Assembly (NCBI GenBank): GCA_922989275.2
Contig: OV277867.1
Location: 4,588,001-4,652,000 of the forward strand
Reading direction: 5' to 3'
DNA from: Gari tellinella
Taxonomy: Eukaryota; Mollusca; Bivalvia; Cardiida; Psammobiidae
Length of the DNA: 64,000 nucleotides
Positions 12,701 through 20,332 of this stretch are shown here, one piece after another; within the stretch, counting starts at the first letter, position 1, and every line of letters begins with the position of its first letter. The notes below the pieces were generated by a model. It was given only the letters and a program-made list of their open reading frames with translations, was not told where the DNA came from and ran no database searches. A program made the position numbers and the translations under genes.

Positions 12701-15700
12701 TTTGTCACAGGCCAGGGTCACTCGTTAAAGCCGGCAGAAGACCGTATGCCTACAGACTTGGCTTGTGCTAGTCACCGACCTGTGGCACGGAGGTTCCATG
12801 ACCTGTGTAACCCTCATGGGGCCCATCAGGAGTCTATATCAGAAGAACCGGATGACATTCAGCTTGACGACACAGATGAAGGTAGGTGTTACAGAGCTCC
12901 AGATAAGGGGAGTACAGTGCTACCTCTCTACAACGACACCCAATGGGAGACAAAAAATATGTGCCTTGTTCGGATGGAGTCGTTATAGGGAGGGAAATTG
13001 ACTTACATTTGCAAACAGCTTGAATCCAGATCAGTCGCCGCGTAACGCGGCGTCTGAACTGGATTCAAGCTGTTTGTCACTCGTCTTTAAGGTTTTTTCT
13101 TTCAAAATGTTCAATATGTAACTTTGAGAAAAAATCGGCAGACATCACCTTTAAGCAGACGATATTGCAGCAGTAAAAGCTTTCGACATAATTGTACTGT
13201 TTATGGAACTTCGGCAAATGTCGTTGTAAGGAGGGAGTCGTTCGGAGGGCCGCTGTAGGGAGGGAATACTGTATTACAAAAACTAAAATCTTTATTTCTG
13301 CATTAACCCTTTGAACCCTAGTCCCGCTTATAGGCGTCCTTTTCAAACAGTGTACATGTGAATAGTACACTTGTCCTGTGCAAACAGTGAAGACCCAGAT
13401 CAGAGGGCTCCGAAAGGAGCCCTCTGATCAGGGTCTTCAATGTTTGTCATAATGCCAAACATTGACAAAAACAACCCTTAAAAGTCAGAAATGGACTAGA
13501 CTAAAATGGAAACTGGAATTTTCCATTTAAAGTTTCAGGGAGGAAAGAGTTAAACCCTATGGTGTCAATACTCATTAGAATCATTTCTTTGAGACGACTC
13601 TAATAAGTAGTAACATTATAGGATTTTGTGCTGAAATGAGTGAGCAATTAGTGAATTTGTTCTGTGATTAAACTTCTTGAGTCAGATATTTGAAGCATTC
13701 ACAAGCATGTGATAGGTCACATTTGATCTTCAATCATATGATTCTTTGGATTCATGAGCAAATCAGAAGTTCATGTTCAAATATGACCAATGCTTTACCT
13801 GAGACACAACTTCTAAATTACCTTCATCATGGTCTAATTTGGACTTTAAAGAATATTTCAGATGAGTTACATCTTTGTAATCTAGATTTTACCATTCCGT
13901 CTTGCATTAACACTGATCATTAGAATGCTGGGGTAGGAGTACAGTTGTTGCCTTGGACCACTCTCAATCAACCCTTATCACCCAACATTGGTTGGACATA
14001 ATTTAGACTTAGAGTCAGGTATGCCAGCGGGGCAGATGGATTTATTTAGTGCTGCATCTTGTTTCAATTAAAAGTCACAATTTGACCAAATTTGCTGTTG
14101 ATGATGTATGTTGTTTATTGTGTTGATTCTGCAGGCCAGTCATCAGTCCTGTATCAGAGACTAGGTCCCGGCTACAGTACAATAGACCAGTCTAGTTACT
14201 GTCTCTATCTTGTAACAAATGTTGATGATGTATGTTGTTTATTGTGTAGATTCTGCAGGCCAGTCATCAGTCCTGTATCAGAGACTAGGTCCCGGCTACA
14301 GTACAATAGACCAGTCTAGTTACTGTCTCTATCTTGTAACAAATGTTGATGATGTATGTTGTTTATTGTGTAGATTCTGCAGGCCAATCATCAGTCCTGT
14401 ATCAGAGACTAGGTCTCGGCTACAGTACAATAGACCAGTCTAGTTACTGTCTCTATCTTGTAACAAATGTTGATGATGTATGTTGTTTATTGTGTAGATT
14501 CTGCAGGCCAGTCATCAGTCCTGTATCAGAGACTAGGTCCCGGCTACAGTACAATAGACCAGTCTAGTTACTGTCTCTATCTTGTAACAAATGTTGATGA
14601 TGTATGTTGTTTATTGTGTAGATTCTGCAGGCCAGTCATCAGTCCTGTATCAGAGACTAGGTCCCGGCTACAGTGCAATAGACCAGTCTAGTTACTGTCT
14701 CTAACTCTCTATCTTGTAACAAATGTTGATGATGTATGTTGTTTATTGTGTAGATTCTGCAGGCCAGTCATCGGTCCTGTATCAGAGACTAGGTCCCGGC
14801 TACAGTACAATAGACCAGTCTAGTTACTGTCTCTATCTTGTAACAAATGTTGATGATGTATGTTGTTTATTGTGTAGATTCTGCAGGCCAGTCATCAGTC
14901 CTGTATCAGAGACTAGGTCCCGGCTACAGTACAATAGACCAGTCTAGTTACTGTCTCTATCTTGTAACAAATGTTGATGATGTATGTTGTTTATTGTGTA
15001 GATTCTGCAGGCCAGTCATCAGTCCTGTATCAGAGACTAGGTCCCGGCTACAGTACAATAGACCAGTCTAGTTACTGTCTCTATCTTGTAACAAATGTTG
15101 ATGATGTATGTTGTTTATTGTGTAGATTCTGCAGGCCAATCATCAGTCCTGTATCAGAGACTAGGTCTCGGCTACAGTACAATAGACCAGTCTAGTTACT
15201 GTCTCTATCTTGTAACAAATGTTGATGATGTATGTTGTTTATTGTGTAGATTCTGCAGGCCAGTCATCAGTCCTGTATCAGAGACTAGGTCCCGGCTACA
15301 GTACAATAGACCAGTCTAGTTACTGTCTCTATCTTGTAACAAATGTTGATGATGTATGTTGTTTATTGTGTAGATTCTGCAGGCCAGTCATCAGTCCTGT
15401 ATCAGAGACTAGGTCCCGGCTACAGTGCAATAGACCAGTCTAGTTACTGTCTCTATCTTGTAACAAATGTTGATGATGTATGTTGTTTATTGTGTAGATT
15501 CTGCAGGCCAGTCATCGGTCCTGTATCAGAGACTAGGTCCCGGCTACAGTGCAATAGACCAGTCTAGTTACTGTCTCTATCTTGTAACAAATGTTGATGA
15601 TGTATGTTGTTTATTGTGTAGATTCTGCAGGCCAGTCATCAGTCCTGTATCAGAGACTAGGTCCCGGCTACAGTACAATAGACCAGTCTAGTTACTGTCT

Positions 15701-18700
15701 CTATCTTGTAACAAATGTTGATGATGTATGTTGTTTATTGTGTAGATTCTGCAGGCCAGTCATCGGTCCTGTATCAGAGACTAGGTCCCGGCTACAGTAC
15801 AATAGACCAGTCTAGTTACTGTCTCTATCTTGTAACAAATGTTGATGATGTATGTTGTTTATTGTGTAGATTCTGCAGGCCAGTCATCAGTCCTGTATCA
15901 GAGACTAGGTCCCGGCTACAGTACAATAGACCAGTCTAGTTACTGTCTCTATCTTGTAACAAATGTTGATGATGTATGTTGTTTATTGTGTAGATTCTGC
16001 AGGCCAGTCATCAGTCCTGTATCAGAGACTAGGTCCCGGCTACAGTACAATAGACCAGTCTAGTTACTGTCTCTATCTTGTAACAAATGTTGATGATGTA
16101 TGTTGTTTATTGTGTAGATTCTGCAGGCCAGTCATCAGTCCTGTATCAGAGACTAGGTCCCGGCTACAGTACAATAGACCAGTCTAGTTACTGTCTCTAT
16201 CTTGTAACAAATGTTGATGATGTATGTTGTTTATTGTGTAGATTCTGCAGGCCAGTCATCAGTCCTGTATCAGAGACTAGGTCCCGGCTACAGTACAATA
16301 GACCAGTCTAGTTACTGTCTCTATCTTGTAACAAATGTTGATGATGTATGTTGTTTATTGTGTAGATTCTGCAGGCCAGTCATCAGTCCTGTATCAGAGA
16401 CTAGGTCCCGGCTACAGTACAATAGACCAGTCTAGTTACTGTCTCTATCTTGTAACAAATGTTGATGATGTATGTTGTTTATTGTGTAGATTCTGCAGGC
16501 CAGTCATCAGTCCTGTATCAGAGACTAGGTCCCGGCTACAGTACAATAGACCAGTCTAGTTACTGTCTCTATCTTGTAACAAATGTTGATGATGTATGTT
16601 GTTTATTGTGTAGATTCTGCAGGCCAGTCATCGGTCCTGTATCAGAGACTAGGTCCCGGCTACAGTACAATAGACCAGTCTAGTTACTGTCTCTATCTTG
16701 TAACAAATGTTGATGATGTATGTTGTTTATTGTGTAGATTCTGCAGGCCAGTCATCAGTCCTGTATCAGAGACTAGGTCCCGGCTACAGTGCAATAGACC
16801 AGTCTAGTTACTGTCTCTAACTCTCTATCTTGTAACAAATGTTGATGATGTATGTTGTTTATTGTGTAGATTCTGCAGGCCAGTCATCGGTCCTGTATCA
16901 GAGACTAGGTCCCGGCTACAGTACAATAGACCAGTCTAGTTACTGTCTCTATCTTGTAACAAATGTTGATGATGTATGTTGTTTATTGTGTAGATTCTGC
17001 AGGCCAGTCATCAGTCCTGTATCAGAGACTAGGTCCCGGCTACAGTACAATAGACCAGTCTAGTTACTGTCTCTATCTTGTAACAAATGTTGATGATGTA
17101 TGTTGTTTATTGTGTAGATTCTGCAGGCCAGTCATCAGTCCTGTATCAGAGACTAGGTCCCGGCTACAGTACAATAGACCAGTCTAGTTACTGTCTCTAT
17201 CTTGTAACAAATGTTGATGATGTATGTTGTTTATTGTGTTGATTCTGCAGGCCAGTCATCAGTCCTGTATCAGAGACTAGGTCCCGGCTACAGTACAATA
17301 GACCAGTCTAGTTACTGTCTCTATCTTGTAACAAATGTTGATGATGTATGTTGTTTATTGTGTTGATTCTGCAGGCCAGTCATCAGTCCTGTATCAGAGA
17401 CTAGGTCCCGGCTACAGTACAATAGACCAGTCTAGTGCCAACAGTGAAAACGCTAACCTTGAGATGCTGAGAGCCATGGCAGAGTCCATCAAACAAACAC
17501 TCACCGAGGAAATGGAAGAGGTCTGCTTTAAACCATTACCCCATAAATACACATTTTTACGTCTCTTATTTATCTCTCTTCAAAGAAAATATTTATAGTC
17601 ATGAATATGTATAAGAATAAATTTTTTCATATCCTTGCAGATTGCAGCTTGAAGCAGGCTGAAGGTAAAGCAGAATGCGCTTAAGGCGCATTCTGCTTTT
17701 CTTTCAACCTGCTTTAAGTTGTCACTTATATTTAATATTAGAAACAGGCTATGGAATAATGGATTAATAGAGTTTTGTATTTTAACTCATTCCTCCCTGA
17801 GACTTCAAATAGACCATTCCATTCTATTTAAGTCAACTCCAATATGACAAACAGTGCAGACCCTAATCAGAGGGCTCCTGATCTGAGTATTCCCCGTTTG
17901 CATAGGACAAGTGTACTCTTGGCATGTACTTTGTTTGCAAATGAGGCATATCTGCTTGACTAGGGTTCAAAGGGTCAAGTCAAACTGGCCCGTATTTCTT
18001 TAGTTAAAATTTGATAGCCCGGAAACACACCTGTAAGTAGCCACATTTTTACTTTGAAATACAATTAAGTCGGACTAAAGCAAGATCAAATTATCGAGAT
18101 GCGAATGTAATTGATATTAGTTTGTACTACAGAACTCCGGATAAGATTGCATTAACGACTTATTTACAACCATTATGCTTTGTTTGAATCAAACCCTATG
18201 ATGTAATACTCGTTAGAATCATTGCAAAGCGTTGATTCTAAGGAGTAGTCACATCATAGGGTTTGGTGGAGACATAAACATTATAGTTGTTATGCCCCCG
18301 GCATCGACAGATGCGGGAGCATATAGTAATCGTCCTTCCGTCCGTCCGTCCGTCCGTAACCAGGTTAAGTAGATTTTACCGTTTCGTCTAGCATCAACAC
18401 CGCTTATTCAAATGCTTGGATACTTATACAGTTGTTGCCTTGGACCATTCCCTAGCCACCAATAATACCCAACCTTGATTTTGACCTTGACCTTGACCTA
18501 ATTTGGACTTAGAATATTTAGAATGGGCTATTTCTTGGTTAACTAGATTTTACCGTTTCGTCTAGCTTCAACACCGCTTACTCCAATGCTTGCATACTTA
18601 TACAGTTGTTGCCTTGGACCATTCCCTATCCACCAATATCACCCAACCGTGATTTTGACCTTGACCTAATTTGGACTTAGATTATTTTGAATGGGCTATT

Positions 18701-20027
18701 TCTTGGTTAACTAGATTTTACCGTTTCGTCTAGCATCAACACTACTTACTACAATGCTTCTATACTTATAAAGTTATTGCCTTGGACCATTACCAACCCA
18801 CCAGTAAAACCCAAGCTCAGTTTGACCTTGACCTAATTTGGACTTAGAAAAGATTCAGAATATATTGTCAAGGATGCCACTGGGACATAAGCGTTTATTG
18901 AACGCAGTCTTGTTGAAATACTCCCTTTATCTGGAGCTCTTTTTATTATGCCCCAGGCATCTGTAGATGCGGAGGCATAAAGTGATTGTCCTGTCCGTCC
19001 GTAACAGGTTAACTTGATTTTACCGTTTCGTCAAGCACCAATACTACTTACTCAAATGCATAGATACTTATACAGTTGTTGCCTTGAACCATTCCCAATC
19101 CACCAATATCAACCAACCTTGATTTTGAACTTGACCTAATTTGGACTTAGAGTATTGTAAATGAGCCATTTCTTGGTTAACTATTTATTTTGACCTTGAC
19201 CTTAACCTAATTTGGACTTAAAATATTATTGGTTAAATAGATTTTGCCGTTTTATCTTGTGTCAACACTACTGACTACAATGCTTTTATTCATGTTGTCT
19301 TGGACAAATACCAATTCACCCATATTACCCAACCTCAATTTAGCCTTGACCTTAAACTAATTTGGACTTAAAAAAGATTCAGAATATAATTATTGTCAAG
19401 GCTGCCACTGGGTACATAACTGTTTATTGAACGTGCAGTCTTGTTATAGCTTATTATTGTAATCTACAGGATGAATGTGATGAGCTTTCTGAACCCAAAG
19501 ACACAATAAAGACTGTTCCATCAGCTAGTGATACTGAAACAAAGGACGAGTCAGTAATGTGTACAGAGGATACAGAGACTGACATCAGTCAGGACAAACC
19601 AGTGCACACTGTGACTGGTGATGTGTCTGATGAGGCTATGATGACTGAAAATACTGGAGAAGATCACAGCAGACTGGATACCTCAGTGACACCAGGTCAT
19701 AGTGACATATCTACTGAGTCAACACAAGTCAACATGGAGACAGACACTTGCATGGAGCAAACCAACACTTCTACACACTGTCAGTTAACTGAGATTAAGG
19801 ATACAGGCATAGATACTAGTGAAGCTTTGGCTAGTGAAAACTTAACAACCAGTGAATCTGAACTTGTAGTTATGGAAGAGATGAATGATCAACAGTTAAG
19901 TGACACAACGGATTCTAACATTGCTAAACCTGAGGGTGATAATGCCATTGGGAGTGTGGAAACTGAAAGGACAGATATTTCAGCCACAGACACGCATACT
20001 GGTTTAGAGAATGATAAATCCTCCTAG
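612..20027 (+). CDS. VCPIP1: VCPIP1 (VCIP135) deubiquitinase, C-terminal part, 11 exons, 5'-partial
   Basis: Assembled exons: 612-745, 1545-1702, 4166-4306, 5057-5179, 6131-6347, 7482-7634, 10152-10345, 11124-11319, 12711-12881, 17375-17520, 19470-20027. All have AG/GT borders and compatible phases, giving 2191 nt with one frame and a single terminal TAG. VCPIP1 is known to bind p97/VCP and act in p97/p47 Golgi and ER reassembly as a ubiquitin protease. Its OTU catalytic domain is N-terminal and lies outside this window. Family marks seen: a lysine-rich linker beginning KKTIHKEEL, a ubiquitin-like (UBX-like) fold from KKIRLATSDGRQ through RLGFPPK to HGDKLALEIL, the block WSYVQSMPHLF / DGKHC / LPGK, then RYNGDTDRLELCLEPHGHYPV, and GQGHSLKP. 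The last exon is an acidic Thr/Ser/Glu-rich tail. Recognition is from memory of the vertebrate protein. Introns are unusually rich in transposons and tandem repeats. Confidence 0.9.
1013..1287 (+). mobile_element. Family B element with expanded hairpin tip
   Basis: Intact TTAA on both sides. The hairpin tip GGCTCCGAAAGGA is present three times in tandem (about 1107-1159), so the loop has grown while the arms stay paired. Confidence 0.9.
1545..1702 (+). CDS. VCPIP1: VCPIP1 exon b
   Basis: Acceptor ATTGTAG, donor CACAAG|GTACAC. Encodes EFGSERLVQRVVDTILAHT and ends SAETASKIILTGHK, the conserved block before the lysine-rich linker. The exon end is phase 0. A degenerate family A element begins about 25 nt after the donor. 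Confidence 0.88.
1726..1885 (+). mobile_element. Family A element, ends lost
   Basis: Contains the intact 65-bp hairpin (AAAGCAGGCTGAAAG and its complement around 1794-1855). Lies just inside the intron after VCPIP1 exon b. Confidence 0.75.
1935..4100. mobile_element. L1: 2.2-kb non-coding inverted-repeat element
   Basis: Starts CAGGGCACGACAAAT and ends ATTTGTCGTGCCCTG, with a 7-bp duplication TCAATGG at 1928-1934 and 4101-4107. Subterminal GC-rich hairpins (GGTTGCCCTCAGGGCAACC near 1960; GCCCGCCGGGC near 4061). No transposase frame. Internal parts (a GATAACCAAT region and an AAATGTCCGA region) resemble L2 at 50419. A degenerate hairpin element lies inside at about 2380-2600. Confidence 0.85.
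4166..4306 (+). CDS. VCPIP1: VCPIP1 exon c (lysine-rich linker; 3' end triplicated)
   Basis: Acceptor GGATTACAG, first donor ACCAAG|GTTAGT. Encodes 47 residues, KKTIHKEELMKSEKEKT through HKSLSTK, likely helical and very basic. The last 69 nt of the exon and the following 45 nt of intron are tandemly copied. Two further identical donors therefore lie at 4421 and 4535, reachable without a frame break. Element L1 ends 65 nt upstream of the acceptor. Confidence 0.87.
4238..4579 (+). repeat. 3 x 114-bp tandem repeat copying a splice donor
   Basis: Three copies start at 4238, 4352 and 4466 with a few substitutions. Each contains the end of VCPIP1 exon c, its donor (AAG|GTTAGT) and 45 nt of intron. 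114 is divisible by 3 and no stop interrupts it, so reading through to donor 2 or 3 would add 38 or 76 residues (a repeat beginning APTVQQKKTAELAAAHK). Confidence 0.95.
4678..4937 (+). mobile_element. tRNA-derived SINE (copy S1)
   Basis: tRNA-like head (GTGGCTGCCGTAATGAGTGG, box B-like TTTGAATCCC), body GGATTTTTCATGTGGGG, a tail with ATGACTGAAATA and CAAATCAAATCAAA. The same family occurs inverted at 53385-53655. Confidence 0.8.
5057..5179 (+). CDS. VCPIP1: VCPIP1 exon d
   Basis: Acceptor GTTACAG, donor AGACAG|GTGAGT. 41 codons, phase 0 at both ends. The first part is a low-complexity Thr/Ala/Ser linker. The end, EKKIRLATSDGRQ, is the first strand of the ubiquitin-like domain. A family F element starts 20 nt into the following intron. 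Confidence 0.9.
5200..5409. mobile_element. Family F element (TA target)
   Basis: Family F: ends ACAGTAAAACCTCTCTATTACGACC, flanked by TA, so Tc1/mariner- or pogo-like (inference). Core hairpin AAGGTGACAGTAAAACAG is related to the family A core. This copy starts 20 nt after the donor of VCPIP1 exon d. Confidence 0.88.
5441..5735 (+). mobile_element. Family A element, with duplicated core start
   Basis: AACCCATTACTCCATAG end. The AAAGTAAAGCAGAATG arm start occurs twice (5582 and 5627) before the hairpin completes, indicating an internal duplication. Confidence 0.75.
5820..6028. mobile_element. Family F element
   Basis: Both TIRs and flanking TA are intact. The core loop is AAAGCTCCTAAAAGAGCTTT. 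Confidence 0.9.
6131..6347 (+). CDS. VCPIP1: VCPIP1 exon e (ubiquitin-like/UBX-like domain)
   Basis: Acceptor GTTTTCAG, donor ACAGAAG|GTATAC. Contains AMLTLVNDVTYTELQKLI, the RIRLGFPPK turn typical of ubiquitin-like folds, and PLKHGDKLALEIL. In VCPIP1 this domain is thought to help contact p97. One base is left for the next codon. Confidence 0.92.
6383..6627 (+). mobile_element. Family B variant (ATGCGTCC type)
   Basis: TTAATCATTGAGCCCTAGTG start, hairpin at about 6461-6524 (GTGAAGTCCCTGAT... ). Starts 35 nt after the donor of VCPIP1 exon e. Abuts a family A copy on its right. Confidence 0.75.
6628..6872 (+). mobile_element. Family A element
   Basis: ACCCCATAGATATGC start, hairpin with AATGCGCATTAAGGCAC mismatches, CTATGGGATAAAGGATAA end. 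TTAA partly mutated. Confidence 0.75.
6935..7181 (+). mobile_element. Family A element, near full length
   Basis: Family A: about 250 bp, TTAA target (left side mutated to TCAA here), TIR CCCATTACCCCATA, and a central hairpin AAAGCAGGCTGAAAG / TAAAGCAGAATGCGCC with its complement and a very short loop. This is a good reference copy. Confidence 0.92.
7182..7481. other. Intron sequence without recognised element
   Basis: AT-rich intron before VCPIP1 exon f. I see no TIR, hairpin or exon in it. Confidence 0.5.
7482..7634 (+). CDS. VCPIP1: VCPIP1 exon f
   Basis: Acceptor TTTTATAG, donor GAACA|GTAAGT. Encodes VVEPLPVQETGPIFPHPRPA through DHLLQALKNTQN. It is Pro/Ser-rich and poorly conserved in the family. 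Its frame links the preceding and following exons exactly. Confidence 0.82.
7697..8116 (+). mobile_element. Family B element split by a second family B copy
   Basis: The left half (CAAACAGTGTACCTG...) ends at 7818 and the right half (TTCCATTTGAAGTTTCAGGG, ending TTAA) resumes after 8069. The insert at 7819-8069 is a younger copy at a TTAA. Confidence 0.75.
7819..8069 (+). mobile_element. Family B element, intact, nested
   Basis: TTAA on both sides, full hairpin (GGGCTCCGAAAGGAGCCC tip at about 7920-7937). Confidence 0.92.
8155..8408 (+). mobile_element. Family A element
   Basis: TTAA on both sides, TIRs and hairpin intact. The right end is CTATGGGGTAATGGG. Confidence 0.92.
8545..10120. repeat. 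Bivalve-type dispersed repeat with 140-bp satellite
   Basis: Begins with TATACTCCCAACAGTAG...GGGGGC and TTTGTCCGTCCG, the head of a CTTGACCTCTGACC-rich dispersed repeat. Then come about ten tandem units: 140 bp each for starts 8771, 8911, 9051, 9191, 9331, 9471, 9611, then about 129 bp (9740, 9869, 9998) and a shorter last one. The 140-bp units are nearly identical, so amplification is recent. It ends about 30 nt before the acceptor of VCPIP1 exon g. Confidence 0.93.
10152..10345 (+). CDS. VCPIP1: VCPIP1 exon g
   Basis: Encodes GGDSIDTSIASLGILS, then WSYVQSMPHLFSVGGLFYNQ, DGKHCQLP and LPGK, the most conserved block of the C-terminal half. Donor GGGAAG|GTAGGT. The acceptor is GCAGCAG, so start 10152 (TGGD) or 10155 (SGD) are both possible without a frame change. 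A family A fragment begins within about 12 nt of the donor. Confidence 0.92.
10355..10538 (+). mobile_element. Family A element, right end replaced
   Basis: Starts ATTACTCCATAGATAC about 10 nt after the donor of VCPIP1 exon g. A short hairpin AAAGCAGAATG/TGCTTTACTTT, then direct fusion to the next family A copy at its TTAA. Confidence 0.75.
10531..10815 (+). mobile_element. Family A element
   Basis: TTAACCCATTACCTC start, intact hairpin around 10663-10731, followed by two A-type right ends (10759-10780 and 10799-10816), the second a leftover of the disrupted neighbour. Confidence 0.8.
10845..11096 (+). mobile_element. Family A element
   Basis: ATTACTCCATATTTAC start, hairpin with CTCAGTGTAAAG / CTTTACGCTCAG paired changes in both arms, TTAA at 11093-11096, 27 nt before the VCPIP1 exon h acceptor. 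Confidence 0.85.
11124..11319 (+). CDS. VCPIP1: VCPIP1 exon h
   Basis: Acceptor TATTCTCAG, donor TTCTCAG|GTACAT. Encodes VFRYNGDTDRLELCLEPHG then DQGIKALQEQVRFGASGAVH. Phase 0 in, one base out. A family A element ends 27 nt before the acceptor and a family B element starts 26 nt after the donor. Confidence 0.92.
11346..11595 (+). mobile_element. Family B element
   Basis: TTAA both sides, intact hairpin. Starts 26 nt after the VCPIP1 exon h donor. Confidence 0.92.
11652..12062. mobile_element. Two adjoining family A elements, opposite orientation
   Basis: First copy 11652-11900 (forward). The second, about 11898-12062, starts CCCCCCATAGCTTGTTTTC and ends CTATGGGGTAAC. Both hairpins carry mismatches. 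Confidence 0.75.
12148..12398 (+). mobile_element. Family A element
   Basis: TTAA both sides. One hairpin arm has a single-base deletion (TCTGCTTACTTTC). Confidence 0.92.
12399..12710. other. Intron sequence without recognised element
   Basis: AT-rich intron before VCPIP1 exon i. Nothing recognised. Confidence 0.5.
12711..12881 (+). CDS. VCPIP1: VCPIP1 exon i
   Basis: Acceptor TTGTCACAG, donor GATGAAG|GTAGGT. Starts GQGHSLKPAEDRMP (GKGHSL-type motif of the family) and ends in an acidic stretch, SEEPDDIQLDDTDE. A family C element begins only about 8 nt past the donor. Confidence 0.88.
12913..13273 (+). mobile_element. Family G element (TA target), nested
   Basis: Family G: about 360 bp, CAGTGCTACCTCTCTACAACG ends read inward, TA duplication, core hairpin CAAACAGCTTGAATCC / GATCAGTCGCCGCG. 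The element splits the family C sequence ...GGGGAG-TA-TTACAAAAAC. Confidence 0.88.
13313..13553 (+). mobile_element. Family B element, nested in family C
   Basis: The host reads TTTCTGCA-TTAA-ACCCTATGGTG. TTAA is present on both sides of the insert, a direct view of the target duplication. Confidence 0.93.
13681..14095. other. Intron: fragment of dispersed repeat
   Basis: Part (about 13925-14000) resembles the CAGTTGTTGCCTTGGACC repeat seen at 18.3-19.4 kb. The rest is unrecognised. Confidence 0.5.
14096..17436 (+). repeat. 124-bp minisatellite, about 27 copies, each with a splice acceptor
   Basis: The unit is intron end, acceptor (GATTCTGCAG) and the first 61-62 nt of VCPIP1 exon j. ATG marks of successive units lie at 14095, 14219, 14343 and so on to 17335, spaced 124 bp, with an extra 8 bp after units 5 and 22. 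Only the last unit runs into unique exon sequence. 124 is not a multiple of 3, so earlier acceptors lead to stops. Units 1, 26 and 27 read TGTTGATTCTGCAG; the inner 24 read TGTAGATTCTGCAG. Small variants (GTCTCG in units 3 and 9; GTGCAA in 5, 11, 12, 22; TCGGTC in 6, 12, 14, 21, 23) show block duplication inside the array. Confidence 0.97.
17375..17520 (+). CDS. VCPIP1: VCPIP1 exon j
   Basis: Begins inside the last 124-bp unit. Encodes QSSVLYQRLGPGYSTIDQSS (repeat-derived), then unique ANSENANLEMLRAMAESIK through LTEEMEE, probably helical and matching the family's Met/Ile-rich helix near the C-terminus. The donor GAAGAG|GTCTGC is weak. A family A element is inserted 7 nt into the intron and replaces the rest of the donor context. 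Confidence 0.85.
17528..17767 (+). mobile_element. Family A element beside a splice donor
   Basis: TTAA at 17528-17531 and 17764-17767. The left TTAA begins 7 nt after the exon j donor GT, so intron position 7 onward is transposon. Confidence 0.9.
17782..17977 (-). mobile_element. Family B element with internal deletion
   Basis: TTAACTCATTCCTCCCTG start and GACTAGGGTTCAAAGG end. One hairpin arm is mostly missing. Confidence 0.75.
18125..18285. mobile_element. Family C element, degenerate
   Basis: Hairpin with ATGATGTAATACTCGTTAG and its partner. Only the left end (AGAACTCCGGATAAG) is visible. Confidence 0.6.
18290..19447 (+). repeat. Two copies of a TATGCCCC...GGGGCATAA dispersed repeat
   Basis: Copy 1 18290-18915, copy 2 18950-19447. 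Each has a GGCATCNGNAGATGC hairpin head, CGTCCGTCCG, internal roughly 180-bp units (GATTTTACCGTTTCGTCTAG, GTTGCCTTGGACC, TTGACCTAATTTGGACTTA) and the tail CATAA..TTTATTGAACG..GTCTTGTT. A third copy is at 22396-23015. Non-coding. Confidence 0.85.
19470..20027 (+). CDS. VCPIP1: VCPIP1 terminal coding exon
   Basis: Acceptor AATCTACAG. Reads DECDELSEPKDTIKTVPS then a long acidic Thr/Ser/Glu/Asp-rich tail to ENDKSS and TAG. Low complexity and no cysteine-rich or catalytic motif; probably disordered. An acidic disordered tail is also typical of vertebrate VCPIP1. The frame joins exon j in phase 0. Confidence 0.85.
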   Translation, partial: DECDELSEPKDTIKTVPSASDTETKDESVMCTEDTETDISQDKPVHTVTGDVSDEAMMTENTGEDHSRLDTSVTPGHSDISTESTQVNMETDTCMEQTNTSTHCQLTEIKDTGIDTSEALASENLTTSESELVVMEEMNDQQLSDTTDSNIAKPEGDNAIGSVETERTDISATDTHTGLENDKSS

Positions 20028-20251
20028 CCGTGATAACTACAGTAGATAGTAAAACCTCTCTATTACGACCACTTAAAATCAGGCTATAAAATACAGGTAA
20101 CAGCTTAAAGCAAGGTGATAGTAAAACAGAAAGCTCCTGTAGGAGCTTTCTGTTTTACTATCACCTTGCTTTAAGCAGTCACCTGTTCTTAACTCCTAAT
20201 AATTAACACAATTTAGTGGTCGTAATAGAGGTGTTTTACTGTAGTAATAAA
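20028..20251 (+). promoter_or_regulatory. VCPIP1: VCPIP1 3' UTR with candidate poly(A) signal
   Basis: Directly after the stop a family F element (20045-20243) fills the 3' UTR. AATAAA occurs at 20246-20251, three bases beyond the element. That this is the signal used is inference. Confidence 0.45.
20045..20243. mobile_element. Family F element in the VCPIP1 3' UTR
   Basis: Hairpin intact (AAGCTCCTGTAGGAGCTT tip). The left TIR is slightly mutated (ATAGTAAAACC); the right ends GTTTTACTGTA. Confidence 0.9.
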
Positions 20252-20332
20252 TTGTACTAATTTATGATTAGATGTACAATCATTGTTATAAGATAGTTTT
20301 AAGCCTATCTCCCATAGCTACCTTTCAGTGTT

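Larger units (their letters stand above)
12890..13680 (-). mobile_element. Family C element carrying nested G and B insertions
   Basis: Family C: CAGGGCTCCAGATAAG ends and a hairpin AAACCCTATGGTGTCACTAC / TCATTAGAATCGTCTC. Here the left end starts about 8 nt after the VCPIP1 exon i donor. A G element interrupts it at a TA and a B element at a TTAA. The right TIR is lost. Confidence 0.88.

Noticed and set aside
13690..13923. 77-codon frame as a VCPIP1 exon
   Set aside because: No acceptor or donor in matching phase, no family similarity, and the flanking exons join without it.
14096..17436. Dozens of identical 74-residue open frames (MLMMYVVYCVDSAGQSS...)
   Set aside because: They are an effect of the 124-bp repeat, out of phase with each other and stopping in the next unit. 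Only the exon j part is coding.
14096..17436. CRISPR-like regular array
   Set aside because: No alternation of short repeat and unique spacer; the whole 124-bp unit repeats, in a eukaryotic intron.
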